Shown here: positions 12,070-23,135 of the stretch, piece after piece
Numbering within the stretch: the stretch's first letter is position 1
Layout of the letters: every line of letters begins with the position of its first letter
Origin: Oncomelania hupensis
Lineage: Eukaryota; Mollusca; Gastropoda; Littorinimorpha; Pomatiopsidae
Assembly: GCA_036898135.1 (NCBI GenBank)
Contig: CM072511.1
Location: forward strand, 39,935,556 to 39,999,555
Direction of reading: 5' to 3'
Length of the DNA stretch: 64,000 nt
Made by a program: the position numbers and the translations under genes
The notes under the pieces: generated by a model
The model's database searches: none
Told to the model about the DNA's origin: nothing
The model's input: only the letters and a program-made list of their open reading frames with translations

Positions 12070-12990
12070 GAATTGCCCTCACATGAAAGTGCGGTGTTAG
12101 TTTTTTTTTCCTTAAAGAGATCCACTTTGAACACGCCCCCCTTCTACACATCCGTTCAACATTCACAGTGAGCGTTGCCTTACTGAAAAATTTAAGCTTA
12201 CAATTAAAAAAACCCCCAACTCTTTCGAGGGTATAGTTTTTTGTGTTTTGTTTTGTTTCTTTAAATCGATCCATTCCTTATAGTTTGTTGTGCCTATTTA
12301 TTAATAGCAAACGCTAGCCTCCCTTCTTTCGTAACCTAAGAATGCCATCTACCAAAGCCGGCAAGACTGAATGAACGTTGAAGTTTAACGTCTTCACCCA
12401 CCATTGGCGATATGGCAGACAGGGGATAACCATCCCAGGGAACAAAGGGTAGGGACCTGAATCAACACCGAGCCGCCAGAGCAACCATACTGCTAAAATG
12501 GACAGTGAAAATTGTGCCTCCTTTTTATTTCACTCGCCACGGGATTTGAACCTGGGTCATCGGTGTGCCAGGCGAACGCTCTACCACTTGAGCTACGGCG
12601 GTGGGACAGAGACATAGACAGAGAGAGAGAAACAGACCCCCCCCCAAAAAAAAAAAAAAAATAAATAAATATAAAAAAAGAAAAAAAAAGAAAAAAAAAA
12701 AAAGAAGGCAGTCGGTAAGGTTTTTGATTTTATGTTGATAAAATCAACCCTACCCTAGACTCCAAATAGGCACTATTGAAGCTGCGTGGTCCAACTGTTA
12801 AACTGGGGAAATTGTTCATTGTCAGAACAGAAATGGAAAATTCAAACTGTAACTTTTGGCTTGAGCTACGAAAGCCCACTTTTTTTGTTTAAATTTTTAT
12901 TGTTTAATGTAATAACAATACGAATTTTAGGGTAAACTCTTTTCGCCAAACGTAAACAAAGCCTTCGAATTGGGTCGAATTAACTTTAGT
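12070..12990 (+). repeat. unnamed dispersed repeat, copy X (interrupted by a SINE)
   Basis: This aligns by eye with the minus strand of 45840-47010. Shared landmarks in order are TTCAACATTCACAGTGAG, TCTACCAAAGCCGG, TTGAAG near 12777, TGTCAGAACAGAAA, TTCAAAC, TGTTTAATG and AAAGCCTTCG. Copy X carries a SINE between 12364 and about 12706 that is absent from the other copy. The other copy carries a retroposon at a site that is empty here (12902-12913). No coding domain was recognised. A 102-codon minus-strand frame at 12274-11966 lies partly inside it and is probably fortuitous. Confidence 0.65.
12365..12606 (-). mobile_element. tRNA-derived SINE, copy 1
   Basis: On the minus strand a tRNA-like head starts near 12606. 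The A box TAGCTCAAGTGGTAG is at 12595-12581 and the B box GGTTCAAATCC at 12552-12542. The body shares GGGATGGTTATCCCC with the copy at 19985-20190. The 3' end, GGTGAAGACGTTAAA, resembles the 3' end of the LINE at 22821 (GGTGAATAGACGTTAAA), which suggests a SINE-LINE partnership. It sits inside dispersed repeat X. A-rich DNA at 12640-12705 lies on the head side, so it is not its tail. Confidence 0.75.
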
Positions 12991-13250
12991 CGCCAGCGCT
13001 CAGTGAATTATAAGATGTCATCATCACGATGTTCCTCCTCCTACTTCTCATTTTCTCCCTCCTCTGGATCTCACTCTCTTACACTGTGCGCTTTAAAGGT
13101 CAACATCATTGAAACATAAAACTGAGCACAAAATATCTACATAATAAAAGAAGTCACATGCCAAACAACTTTTTTCCGAAAAATACTGCCTTTTTTAATA
13201 TTTAATAAAATCTACTTCGAATAAACTTTTGCACCTTCGAAAAGCCAGCT

Positions 13251-13277
13251 CACGTGACCACATGGCTCGTGACGTCA
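13251..13277 (+). promoter_or_regulatory. E-box and CRE just upstream of the THAP ORF
   Basis: CACGTG (13251-13256) and the perfect palindrome TGACGTCA (13270-13277) lie 16 to 42 bases before the ATG at 13293. CREB/ATF and bHLH factors bind such sites in animal promoters. No TATA box is visible. Their use here is inferred from position only. Confidence 0.4.
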
Positions 13278-13292
13278 ACTGCTGTAGACAAT

Positions 13293-13703
13293 ATGGAGTC
13301 CGATAGTGCCCCTTCTCTACCAAAACGCAGAAAAACGAAGAGCAGTGGCCTATATTGTGCCGTTGGAGGTTGTACAAACAAACAAGCGGATGGGTTAACA
13401 TTGCATAGGTTTCCAAAAAACGAAGAAGTGCGAAATAAGTGGGTGAGATTCGTGCAGGAAAAGCGTGTAAACTTCGGTCCGAAGTACGGGACACCAACTG
13501 CGTCGTCAGCAATTTGCGCAAAACACTTCGCTGAAGACTGCTACCCCCCAAGTGCCACTTTAATGCGGAGCTTTGGGATGAAAACAATACAGACATTAAA
13601 GCCTGGCTTTGTTCCAACGATCCAAAGTCCGTGTGCCATTGCAACAAGCGCCTCAACAACAGCAACAGTGATTCAAGTTACTAGTAGTAGGCCGGCCTAC
13701 TAG
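13293..13703 (+). CDS. THAP-domain protein, 5' part, frame broken near the end
   Basis: THAP domains are C2CH zinc modules that bind DNA in animal transcription regulators and in P-element-like transposases. The ATG at 13293 was chosen because the longer frame upstream lacks an ATG. The 136-residue product has a basic patch KRRKTK (11-16), then a complete THAP signature: Cys22-x4-Cys27, Trp50, Cys75-x2-His78, and an FVPTI motif (the family's AVPTIF box) near residue 108. Zinc ligands and spacing are intact. After a Ser/Thr/Ala-rich stretch the frame stops at 13701. The stop falls in a 19-bp duplication (see 13680-13705). Without those 19 bases the same frame would stay open to about 13880, so the protein probably once continued. 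Whether this is a live gene whose next exon lies downstream, a domesticated transposase or a pseudogene cannot be decided here. Confidence 0.75.
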   Translation: MESDSAPSLPKRRKTKSSGLYCAVGGCTNKQADGLTLHRFPKNEEVRNKWVRFVQEKRVNFGPKYGTPTASSAICAKHFAEDCYPPSATLMRSFGMKTIQTLKPGFVPTIQSPCAIATSASTTATVIQVTSSRPAY

Positions 13704-13705
13704 TA
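13680..13705. repeat. 7-bp direct repeats around a palindrome inside the THAP ORF
   Basis: ACTAGTA occurs at 13680-13686 and 13699-13705. The 12 bases between, plus two flanking bases, form the perfect palindrome GTAGGCCGGCCTAC. The net gain is 19 bp, which shifts the frame. The structure resembles a DNA-transposon excision footprint (TSD plus inverted end remnants), but a local duplication is possible. Confidence 0.7.
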
Positions 13706-13879
13706 CTGCTTCAACTTCAACTACAGTCACAGTGGCTACTACACATCCATCGTCTGCTATCAGTTTGCCGGGTGTCAAGAAAGTCAGAGGAGCTTTTCAG
13801 AAAAGGGAATTCACTGGTCTAGCTCGTATAATTATTTGTTTATTATTACAATTAGTACTCGGGGGTCGAATTCGTTTCT

Positions 13880-15640
13880 AACAGAAGAGAGCACTGCTGT
13901 AACACGACAGATCGAGTGAAGAAACACTGCTTGTCTCGCTTGTAACTTCTTCGCAGTCGACCATTGTATACAGCTGCTGACGTCACTGCGAGGGGAGATC
14001 AACGATGGCTGCGTTTTAGATTATTACTTCCCTTACCCTCAATTACAGGTAGGAAATCCCACTTTCAGTGATCGATATCTATTAAACGGTAGAGCTTTGC
14101 TTACCGAATTTTTTGCATCTGGTATTATTTAGTAAAGTACTTCAGCAGAAACTTTTTGACCGAGCACTGTGGTTGACCTTTAATGTCTAATTCCGCGGAC
14201 AACTAAGAGAAGATAAGCAGCATGACTTCATACTCTGAATACGCTGGTTAGCTCCCACCTCCACCCACCCTTGTAAAGAAACCTCAGCGAGCCCAGGCTG
14301 AGCTGGATGCCCATTCTTATGTACTCATCACACCTCGACCACGATCTAAGTCATCGGGGGCTTCGTTGCTTAACGTCATTGCTGGGAGGCTTGCGGCGGA
14401 AGTCTGCATACTAAATGATACGGCAAAGTCCTACTGACCGGCTGCAAAGGAACAGATCAATCGCTGCTGTACATCAGGATAAGCCACGGCGCACGGAAAG
14501 AAAAAAAGTATATAAGCCAGGACGCAGGGATAGGAAACACGCTATTAACTACAAGGTGGGATGCTGGGATAGTTTCCGAACTGTATACATTAGGATTTAT
14601 TTCGTTTGTTTATTTAAGGCTTGTACGCATTGTGAGGTTTAGACCAATAAATCAGAATGGAAAGGGAAGAAAAACAAAGGAAAGAATACTGTTCAACCTT
14701 ATTCAACCATTACCGTCTAAAAGCAAGAGATGAGGCAGACTGCGCGGTTATAGGAAGAACATGATGCAGGGATTATATAATGAAATACAATTGTTCAATA
14801 TTGTTGAATTCTGACCGTCCGAAAGCAACAGATTGTGTCTTTGAACAAGTATATTTTGAACAATTTTAGTGAAACAAAATAATGCGCCTTTATTTTGGTG
14901 ACCAGGCGCAGGACGTTTAAAAATTTTCTGTCCTTCTGGTAGGTCCAAGATCCCTGCTTGCTGAGGCCGAATACAAACACAGGCCTAAAAAAACAATTTC
15001 AAAGACAACGGAACAGTCGGCAACTCTATTGTTTTCCTTTTCACCAAATCTATGGCAGCTAAGCTGCCAAGGTATACGTAGACATAGAAGAAGAGACTTC
15101 CTGAAAGCGGGGCCTTGTTGAGCATTCGCAGTGACGTCGTTTCTTTCTTTTTACCTTTATTCCTTCTTTTTTTCCCTTGCTTTTCCCCTCTGGCGTCGCC
15201 AACGGTGATCTAATATTTGGAGGGACGGTCAGACGCGACAGGTCTCAGTATAGCAGCCGCCCCCGCCCGGGACAACGAATTGCGCATACTGAGCTTGTGC
15301 ATTGCCAAAATCCACATTGCTTTCATAGCTTAGTCTATCAATATTATTATTTTCTATCTTTCTTTTGAAAACGCCGCGCTAGCGGAGTCTTGCTAATGTT
15401 ATACCTATCTATCTGTCTAGTCTAAGAACCCGTCACGTCGTCGGGAAGGATGTTTTTCTTTGGGAGAGTGAGGGGGAGGGAGGGGGAATGGTAAATGGAT
15501 GGAGCAGCAGCTCTTGTCAGAGTCCTTTTTGGAGACGCAAGTTTGGTATTAATGTAAGACATATAGTAGAAATTGAGGTGGCTTGACTAGAAATGTTGGC
15601 GTCTACAACAATATTCTAACAGGGACATCATCGGACAGGA
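13880..15640. other. no recognised gene; possible promoter-like spot near 13978
   Basis: A second TGACGTCA at 13978-13985 precedes a short ATG frame (14004) and a donor-like ACAG/GTAGGA at 14049, which could be an untranslated first exon. At 14548-14600 is the partner of the repeat noted at 9060-9100. The rest is unremarkable. Confidence 0.3.
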
Positions 15641-15643
15641 ACG

Positions 15644-15756
15644 TATTGTACTTCCTATCCTATCCCGTAACTCGAAAGTCGTTGGGGCACCATAAATGAT
15701 CGTTTAACCAGCGTACTCCATCTTTCTATGTCCTCAGCAACCCTCTTATTGTACTT
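15644..15756 (-). mobile_element. GGATA-tailed RTE-like LINE, very short 3' fragment (copy 3)
   Basis: Only the last 93 bp of the element (15654-15746) is present, with the tail CCTATCCTATCCCG on the plus strand. It is flanked by the 10-bp TSD TATTGTACTT at 15644-15653 and 15747-15756. Confidence 0.85.
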
Positions 15757-15990
15757 ACGAATGGTCTAAAAGCCAACTACTGGAATTCTGCTGGTTTACG
15801 TGTTAAGAAATAATAGAAATGCAGGCATCAGCTATTTTGCTTTCAAAGTTTATTCAGGGCTTTAACCCAGGGGACTTTTTAGTCTATAAAAATAGCTGGT
15901 TTGAGGACCAGAATTGAAATGTAGCATTTAGCATTTTTCAAATTGCTTCAGGGTTCTTAAATAAAATCTCAACCATCGAGGTTTTATATA

Positions 15991-16057
15991 TATCTCTCTA
16001 CTGGTCCTGATTTGGCTCGGAAGAGTCCGATGGACCTAAAGCAATAACCATGTAATG

Positions 16058-16115
<58 letters not shown>
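15991..16115 (+). mobile_element. hairpin-tail retroposon fragment with an expanded (CT)n TSD
   Basis: The conserved 3' hairpin (GGTCC at 16003 to GGACC near 16036) is followed by AAAGCAATAA and a (TGTAA)n tail ending at 16060. The left flank TATCTCTCTAC and the right flank ATCTCTCT match. The right copy runs into a (CT)n array of about 54 bp (16061-16115) that is absent on the left. Confidence 0.8.
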
Positions 16116-16116
<1 letters not shown>

Positions 16117-16130
16117 ACAGCAGTCCTGCT

Positions 16131-16765
16131 GAAAGTGTTACGTTGAAACGCCAATGGTAGTATGTCTGAAACGCGCACGATAGATCTAATCGTTTCGTTT
16201 TGCAAAGTATTTAATAATGGAGTTTATTTACCTTTGATTTGAGTTTGCATTGTTGTTAGGAGAGGCTTTGTATAACGTTGATAACTTTCGTTAGTCGATA
16301 TTATTGGAGAATTCTCTAGACCTGCGTGTTTACTCTCGATAGAAATTACCCGATGGATGTGGTGAGGGAACGTTCCGGGTATGTGTAGAAATATGTATGA
16401 CGTAAGTCAGTGATGACGATCTTTAATTCTGATTGGTTGGTTGTAATGCGTCATTTCTAGAACGTCCTGTCGTCACCTCGAATGAGAAAAAAATTATAAA
16501 ATGGATGCCCTGTGTGTTGTTGGGGATAGTTGTTGATAGTGAGTTGGAAAGTAAAACTTGAGAGTGAAAAGGCGATTGTATGCAGTTGTTGATGTGTGCT
16601 GAATAAAAGTGGAAAACTTCATACGTCGACTCAAGACTTGTTGATGAGTGAGCAGGCTGCGTGGAAAAACGAATCAGAGTTACACCTTATCAGGACTTCA
16701 GCATCGGGGCTGAATCAAATACTGATAAAGAAAAACACCAACACCAAACCGAGTGTAACAGAAAG
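16131..16765 (+). mobile_element. solo LTR, 625 bp
   Basis: The LTR spans 16136-16760. It has perfect 6-bp terminal inverted repeats (TGTTAC...GTAACA) and the 5-bp TSD GAAAG at 16131-16135 and 16761-16765. Internal order fits U3-R-U5. There is a CRE/AP-1-like ATGACGTAAG near 16390, an inverted CCAAT box CTGATTGG near 16429, a TATA box TATAAAA at 16495 and a polyadenylation signal AATAAA at 16602-16607. No internal coding region or primer-binding site adjoins it, so it is a recombination product. Superfamily (Ty3/gypsy is likely from the termini) is inferred. Confidence 0.82.
16495..16501 (+). promoter_or_regulatory. TATA box of the solo LTR
   Basis: TATAAAA lies 107 bases before the LTR's AATAAA. 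It could still drive transcription to the right. This is inferred from spacing. Confidence 0.5.
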
Positions 16766-16769
16766 TTAA

Positions 16770-18020
16770 CCCCGCGTCCTCAGTCCAGCTCAAATACTCA
16801 GTGTGTGGGGGAGAAAAGTCTTTGATATTCCTCATGTCGAGCCTCTTGATGCAGACGAGGTAACGACGTTGAAGGATCTCTCTCGAACTTTGTAGCTAAA
16901 GCGAGCATAGCAGGAAGGAAGTAGGTTCCTAGAGATGCCCCTACAACTATGTCTCTCGCTTCTTACCGGTGCATTGATCTGGCTACGTTTAAAAAAAAAA
17001 CTCAGGTCTTAACTTTTAGCAATGAAAACTACGGATAAGGCAGTAGACGAAGAAGAGGAGGAAGAGGAGAAGGAAGAGAAGGAAGAAATGAAGAAGGTTC
17101 CTTGCAACGTGACTGCTTCTTGGGGGACGGATCTAATTATGTACAGTTGTATCATTGAATCATACAAAAGAAGAAGAAGGCAAATATATAAACGTGAAGT
17201 AGGGAGAAGGGGGAGAGAGGGGGGGGGGGGAGAAAAAAACCACATAGGGGTGGACAATGAGAAAAAGAAAGAGGAGAAGAATAAGGAGGAAAAGAGAAAG
17301 AAAGGAAGAACGTTCAAAGATATTCTGAAATAGAAGGAGGAGGTGGTGAGTGGGATGGGGGTGGGGTGTGGGGAAAGTTTTCTACCATTTAAGAAAACTA
17401 TTTCCCTCTGTCTATGTATATAATATACACGTCTGACAATTTTAACTCGGAGGGGAGATTTACCTGATAATTTGCTTTGGAATTATTCTTTCCGGAATTA
17501 ACATCTTATTGTAATTCTAAATAATTAGGGGCGTACTAGAAAACAATTCCATCTGTCTTTTAAATGATTAAAAAAACTTGAGATCGATGTCTCACTTCCT
17601 CACAGATGTTTCATTTAATTTTGAGCCGGAAAAAGGATGCGTTGTTACCTCCCCTTCTGCTGCTGCTGCTTCTGTTGCTACTGCTTGGGCAATTCTAGCA
17701 CGTGCTGGAGTGGGAGGACCCTTAAATGCAGCTCGTTCAACTTGGACGATCTTAAGACTGGAATGCATTACACACGAGCTAGTATACACGAATGTTTCTT
17801 GCGTTAAAATTAATCTCACGCGTGTGGGAAAATAGCTTAATGATGGTTGAATTGTGTTAATAATATTTAGAATTTGCGCGATCACTTCTTAAGTTTTTTT
17901 TAGTGTTTTTTTTTTAAATTAATTTAGGAAAGCGATTAAAAATTATGTCTGTTGGTATATTCGAATATAGAACTTGAAACAGTGGAAAGAAAGTATTTTA
18001 ATCTTTTCTCAGACGAATCT
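16770..18020. other. no recognised gene; purine-rich 17040-17340
   Basis: 17040-17340 is rich in GAAGAG and GGAGA words on the plus strand, with low-complexity open frames. Two overlapping opposite-strand frames at 17578-17885 have no recognised domain. Confidence 0.35.
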
Positions 18021-18029
18021 CTCTCAGAC

Positions 18030-18030
18030 A

Positions 18031-18082
<52 letters not shown>

Positions 18083-18236
18083 CTCTCTCTCTGTCTCCCT
18101 CTTTCTCTGTCTCTTTCTATATCTGTGTCTGTCTGTCTGGTTATATCTATCTCTCATTATGTGTGTTGGGGCTTGTGCATTTCCTTGCGCAACAGTTTGT
18201 TTTGTTTTATTCTTCATTCTTTGGTCTCGTGCCGAA

Positions 18237-18286
<50 letters not shown>

Positions 18287-18500
18287 TCTCTCTTTCTCTC
18301 TCGCTTTCTTTCTTTCTTTATTTTTTTTATTTCTCTGTCTCTCTCTAAAGAGACAGACCAAGTGGGAAGAGAAGGGTGTCTATGTGTGTGTGTGTGTGTG
18401 TGTGTGTTTGTGGGAGGAGTGTAGGGAGGGAAGGAGAAAGGGAGGGAGAGAAGGAGGGTATCTTTCTCCTTCTTGTTTCCACTGAAGTCAGAGACCTCTG
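18030..18500. repeat. (CT)n arrays and (GT)n array
   Basis: CT-rich arrays at about 18031-18120 and 18238-18330, and (GT)n at 18380-18408, with TCTG and TTTC variants between. Confidence 0.85.
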
Positions 18501-18666
18501 TCACAGCATTGTTCTATTTCTGAGGACCAATTTTCTGATTGCGATCGATCTGAAATCGAACGCCACGGTCCTGACCCCACCCTCGTGATTATAGGCTGTC
18601 AGTGCGGCGTCATATTGGAAAAAAACCCATGTGCTTGTCTTCTTTATTCTTTCTGTTTTCTTTGGC

Positions 18667-18972
<306 letters not shown>

Positions 18973-19449
18973 TCCCTCTCTCTTTTCCTCTCTGTCTCTA
19001 TTTGTCTGTCGGCCTCTGTCTCTCTACCCCTTTTTCTTCCTCTCTCACACACATACACACACGTACACGCACGCACGCACACACAACACTCATCTTCAAT
19101 GTTCCTTAGACTACAGAAATTCATAATAATATTAAGGTTTATCTCTATAGTATTATACTTCGAGCCGATGTTTCCTCTACTTCTGTGTAAAGGATGACTC
19201 AAAATGTAGTAGTTTTGGTTGGTTTGGGGCTTGTCACATATATACAATGAACATTGGGGTCGTTGTCTCGGCGAACTCACGAACGCCTTGGCTTCCGCAA
19301 TGCAGCGGCACCCAGGACAAAGCCGAAGGCCGAGGAAATAGATCCCTCACACAAAGGTTAGAGTAATGGGTAATAGATTTAGTCCCCTCCTCTTCACTAA
19401 AACAGTTATACACTGAAAGCTATCAGTATCACGCTCCATGATGAAGTTT

Positions 19450-19539
19450 GTGTAGAGCAGTTCTTCAGCTGGAAATGCGCTATAAAATGCACGATTAAAT
19501 AAATAAATAAATAGCTACATAAACAAATAGCTAAATAGC

Positions 19540-19602
<63 letters not shown>

Positions 19603-19606
19603 ATAG
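19450..19606 (+). repeat. retroposon tail (GCTGGAAATGCGCTATAAAA) followed by (AAAT)n
   Basis: GAGCAGTTCTTCAGCTGGAA and GCGCTATAAAA at about 19455-19485 closely match 20937-20970. Both lead into simple repeats, here AAAT. The unit is the 3' end of a SINE or LINE whose body is not recognisable. Confidence 0.6.
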
Positions 19607-19632
19607 CTCTTGATATTTCTTCTTACTTCAAG

Positions 19633-19789
19633 AGAAAATATGTGCTAGGGGAAACAGTAACTACATTACACAGGGGTGTATCTTATGGTGATTATTGTCA
19701 TAAAGAATTCCTTGCGAGGGCTTGTGTAACTAAACGACTCATTGTGGACGACATAGATTTAGTAGAAAGAGATGATCGTTCTGCTAATG
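19633..19789 (+). CDS. internal exon of an unidentified protein-coding gene
   Basis: A pyrimidine-rich tract ending TTCTTCTTACTTCAAG (AG at 19631-19632) is followed by 157 bases open from the first codon and ending at a strong donor, G/GTAAGT (GT at 19790). The 52-residue frame begins RKYVLGETVTTLHRGVSYGD and contains KRLIVDDIDLVERDD. Composition is ordinary and polar, unlike the low-complexity frames around it. The exon ends after the first base of a codon. I do not recognise the protein. Neighbouring exons were not found in this window, so introns must be long. The splice sites plus exact open frame are the evidence. A chance frame is possible but less likely. Confidence 0.5.
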
Positions 19790-19984
19790 GTAAGTTAATT
19801 AATGATATACCATAGCTGAAAGATTTAAGGTTTGGAAAATGTGTTGATGGGTCTGCTTGTTTAGAGTGTTTTCGTGTTTGTACATGGGATGTTTTAGTTT
19901 TGTATTTTTGTAGCACGAGGCATCGTAGAATAATACCTACAAAAATAATGTTATAATACAACGGGATAGTTAAGAGTTAAACGT

Positions 19985-20190
19985 GGCGTACATTCATAGC
20001 GGTATGGTAGACGGGGATAACCATCCCAGGGAAAAGGGGGTAAGGGACCTAACTCAGTACTGAACCACTAGAGCAATCATACTGTCAGTGAAAAATGACC
20101 ACTAGTAGCTTTGCCCACCAGAGGATTAGAACCTGGGCCATCGATGTCCCAGGAGAACTCTCTACCATTAAGCTTCGGCGGTGGGACAGA
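19985..20190 (-). mobile_element. tRNA-derived SINE, copy 2
   Basis: Same layout as 12365-12606. The minus-strand A box region is at 20176-20161, the B box GGTTCTAATCC at 20133-20123 carries one substitution, and the body contains GGGATGGTTATCCCC. It is more decayed at its 3' end. Confidence 0.7.
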
Positions 20191-20211
20191 TAAAAGAACT
20201 ATCTGAGGGAG

Positions 20212-20275
20212 TGTTTTTGTAGGTGCGCAAAGAGTGTTTTCGTAGGTGTACAACAAGTGTTTTCGTAGGTGTTTG
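20212..20275. repeat. three copies of a 23-24 bp tandem repeat
   Basis: Unit near AGTGTTTTCGTAGGTG plus six to eight variable bases, immediately beside the SINE head. Confidence 0.7.
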
Positions 20276-20590
20276 GTCGGTTTGAATGAGGTAGCGTGGG
20301 CACGTCTACTAGACAGGCAGGTCTACGCTTGACACTGTTTTCATGCAAAGTTCTCAGAAAACCCTGGTTCTTCTTTTGCGTAGGACGGCTCCCTTTGAAT
20401 AACATAGGGCAAGGTGTCGTAAGCGAACGGTCGGTCTTCACTAGCTTCTACTGTACAGCACGTCTATAGAATATTCATCCCTTTGCGTTGGCTTTCAACT
20501 TCATCTTGGAGAAGCATGCATTAAGAACTTGTTTTAGCTTGCTTTTCCTTCTACACCTCGTATCCTTTGTGAGGGGGTAGTCAACGGGTA

Positions 20591-20664
20591 GAAGAAGAAG
20601 AAGAAGAAGAAGAAGAAGGAGGAGGAGGAGAATGATGATGACGATGATGACGACGATGATGATG

Positions 20665-20718
<54 letters not shown>

Positions 20719-20745
20719 GTGATGATGAGGATCGTGATGGCGGTG
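20591..20745. repeat. compound (GAA)(GAG)(GAT) microsatellite
   Basis: GAA, GAG, then GAT with GAC and GGT variants, phase kept. Confidence 0.9.
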
Positions 20746-20879
20746 GTGCTGGTGTTGGTGTTGATGAGCGAGTGAGTACCAGCTAAACAACTACGTCCAG
20801 CAAGCACTATATGTCACTTCTCCCATATCCCCAGGCGCCAGGGATTGTGCTCAGTTGTCTAGGCGTCGTACGATGCGCC

Positions 20880-21009
20880 TACGGCAGCAAGTGGGTGCCT
20901 TTGGCGGGTTGAGTTAGATCCTGTACCGGCCAGCGCCTTGAGCAGCTCTTGAGCTGGAAATGCGCTATATAAGAACGATGAAACAAATGACGACGACGAC
21001 GACGACGAC

Positions 21010-21069
<60 letters not shown>

Positions 21070-21081
21070 GAAGAAGAAGAA
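20880..21081 (+). repeat. retroposon tail followed by (GAC)(GAT)(GAA)
   Basis: CTTGAGCTGGAAATGCGCTATATAA at about 20948-20972 (as at 19450) leads within 20 bases into GAC, GAT and GAA runs (20989-21081). Confidence 0.6.
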
Positions 21082-21089
21082 GGGCTGAA

Positions 21090-22712
<1,623 letters not shown>

Positions 22713-23135
22713 AAACACAGATATACCCACCCACACCGTCGCCAATACCCTCCTCCGTCCCACAGACACACACCTGCCTTTACACCACATACACCACCCA
22801 GAGTGATGAATGGGAATTTTGTTTGTTTGTTTGTTTATTTCATTTAACGTCTATTCACCGAAGTGATTTTAGACAAGAAAATAAAAGGAAGGTGGGGGGG
22901 AAAGGATATGCACTACTGGATGTGGGAAAGGAAATAACATTTAAACAACATTTATGGTACAATAACATAACATGAAATAAAATTAAATAAAATTTAAGTA
23001 TTCAAACAATATTTTAAAACTCTTTAAAACAAATAAAAAATTACTATGGAACATGTCAAACTTGTGAAATGTTCATGTACAGAAAAGTCAATTTTGTGAG
23101 ATTGTCATATACGAATCAAAATAAACTTGCAATTT

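Noticed and set aside
11966..12274. 102-codon minus-strand frame as a gene
   Set aside because: It overlaps dispersed repeat X, and I saw no coding conservation in copy Y.
12640..12705. Poly-A tail of the adjacent SINE
   Set aside because: It lies on the tRNA-head side of a minus-strand SINE, so it cannot be its 3' tail.
15725..15760. Minus-strand donor GTAAGT at 15757 and a short exon
   Set aside because: The donor lies in the TSD of a LINE fragment, and the exon would be only about 32 bases.
17578..17885. Possible terminal exon (acceptor-like TTCCTCACAG at 17604, 76 codons, +)
   Set aside because: The opposite strand is also open for 97 codons, there is no clear polyadenylation signal and no recognised motif.
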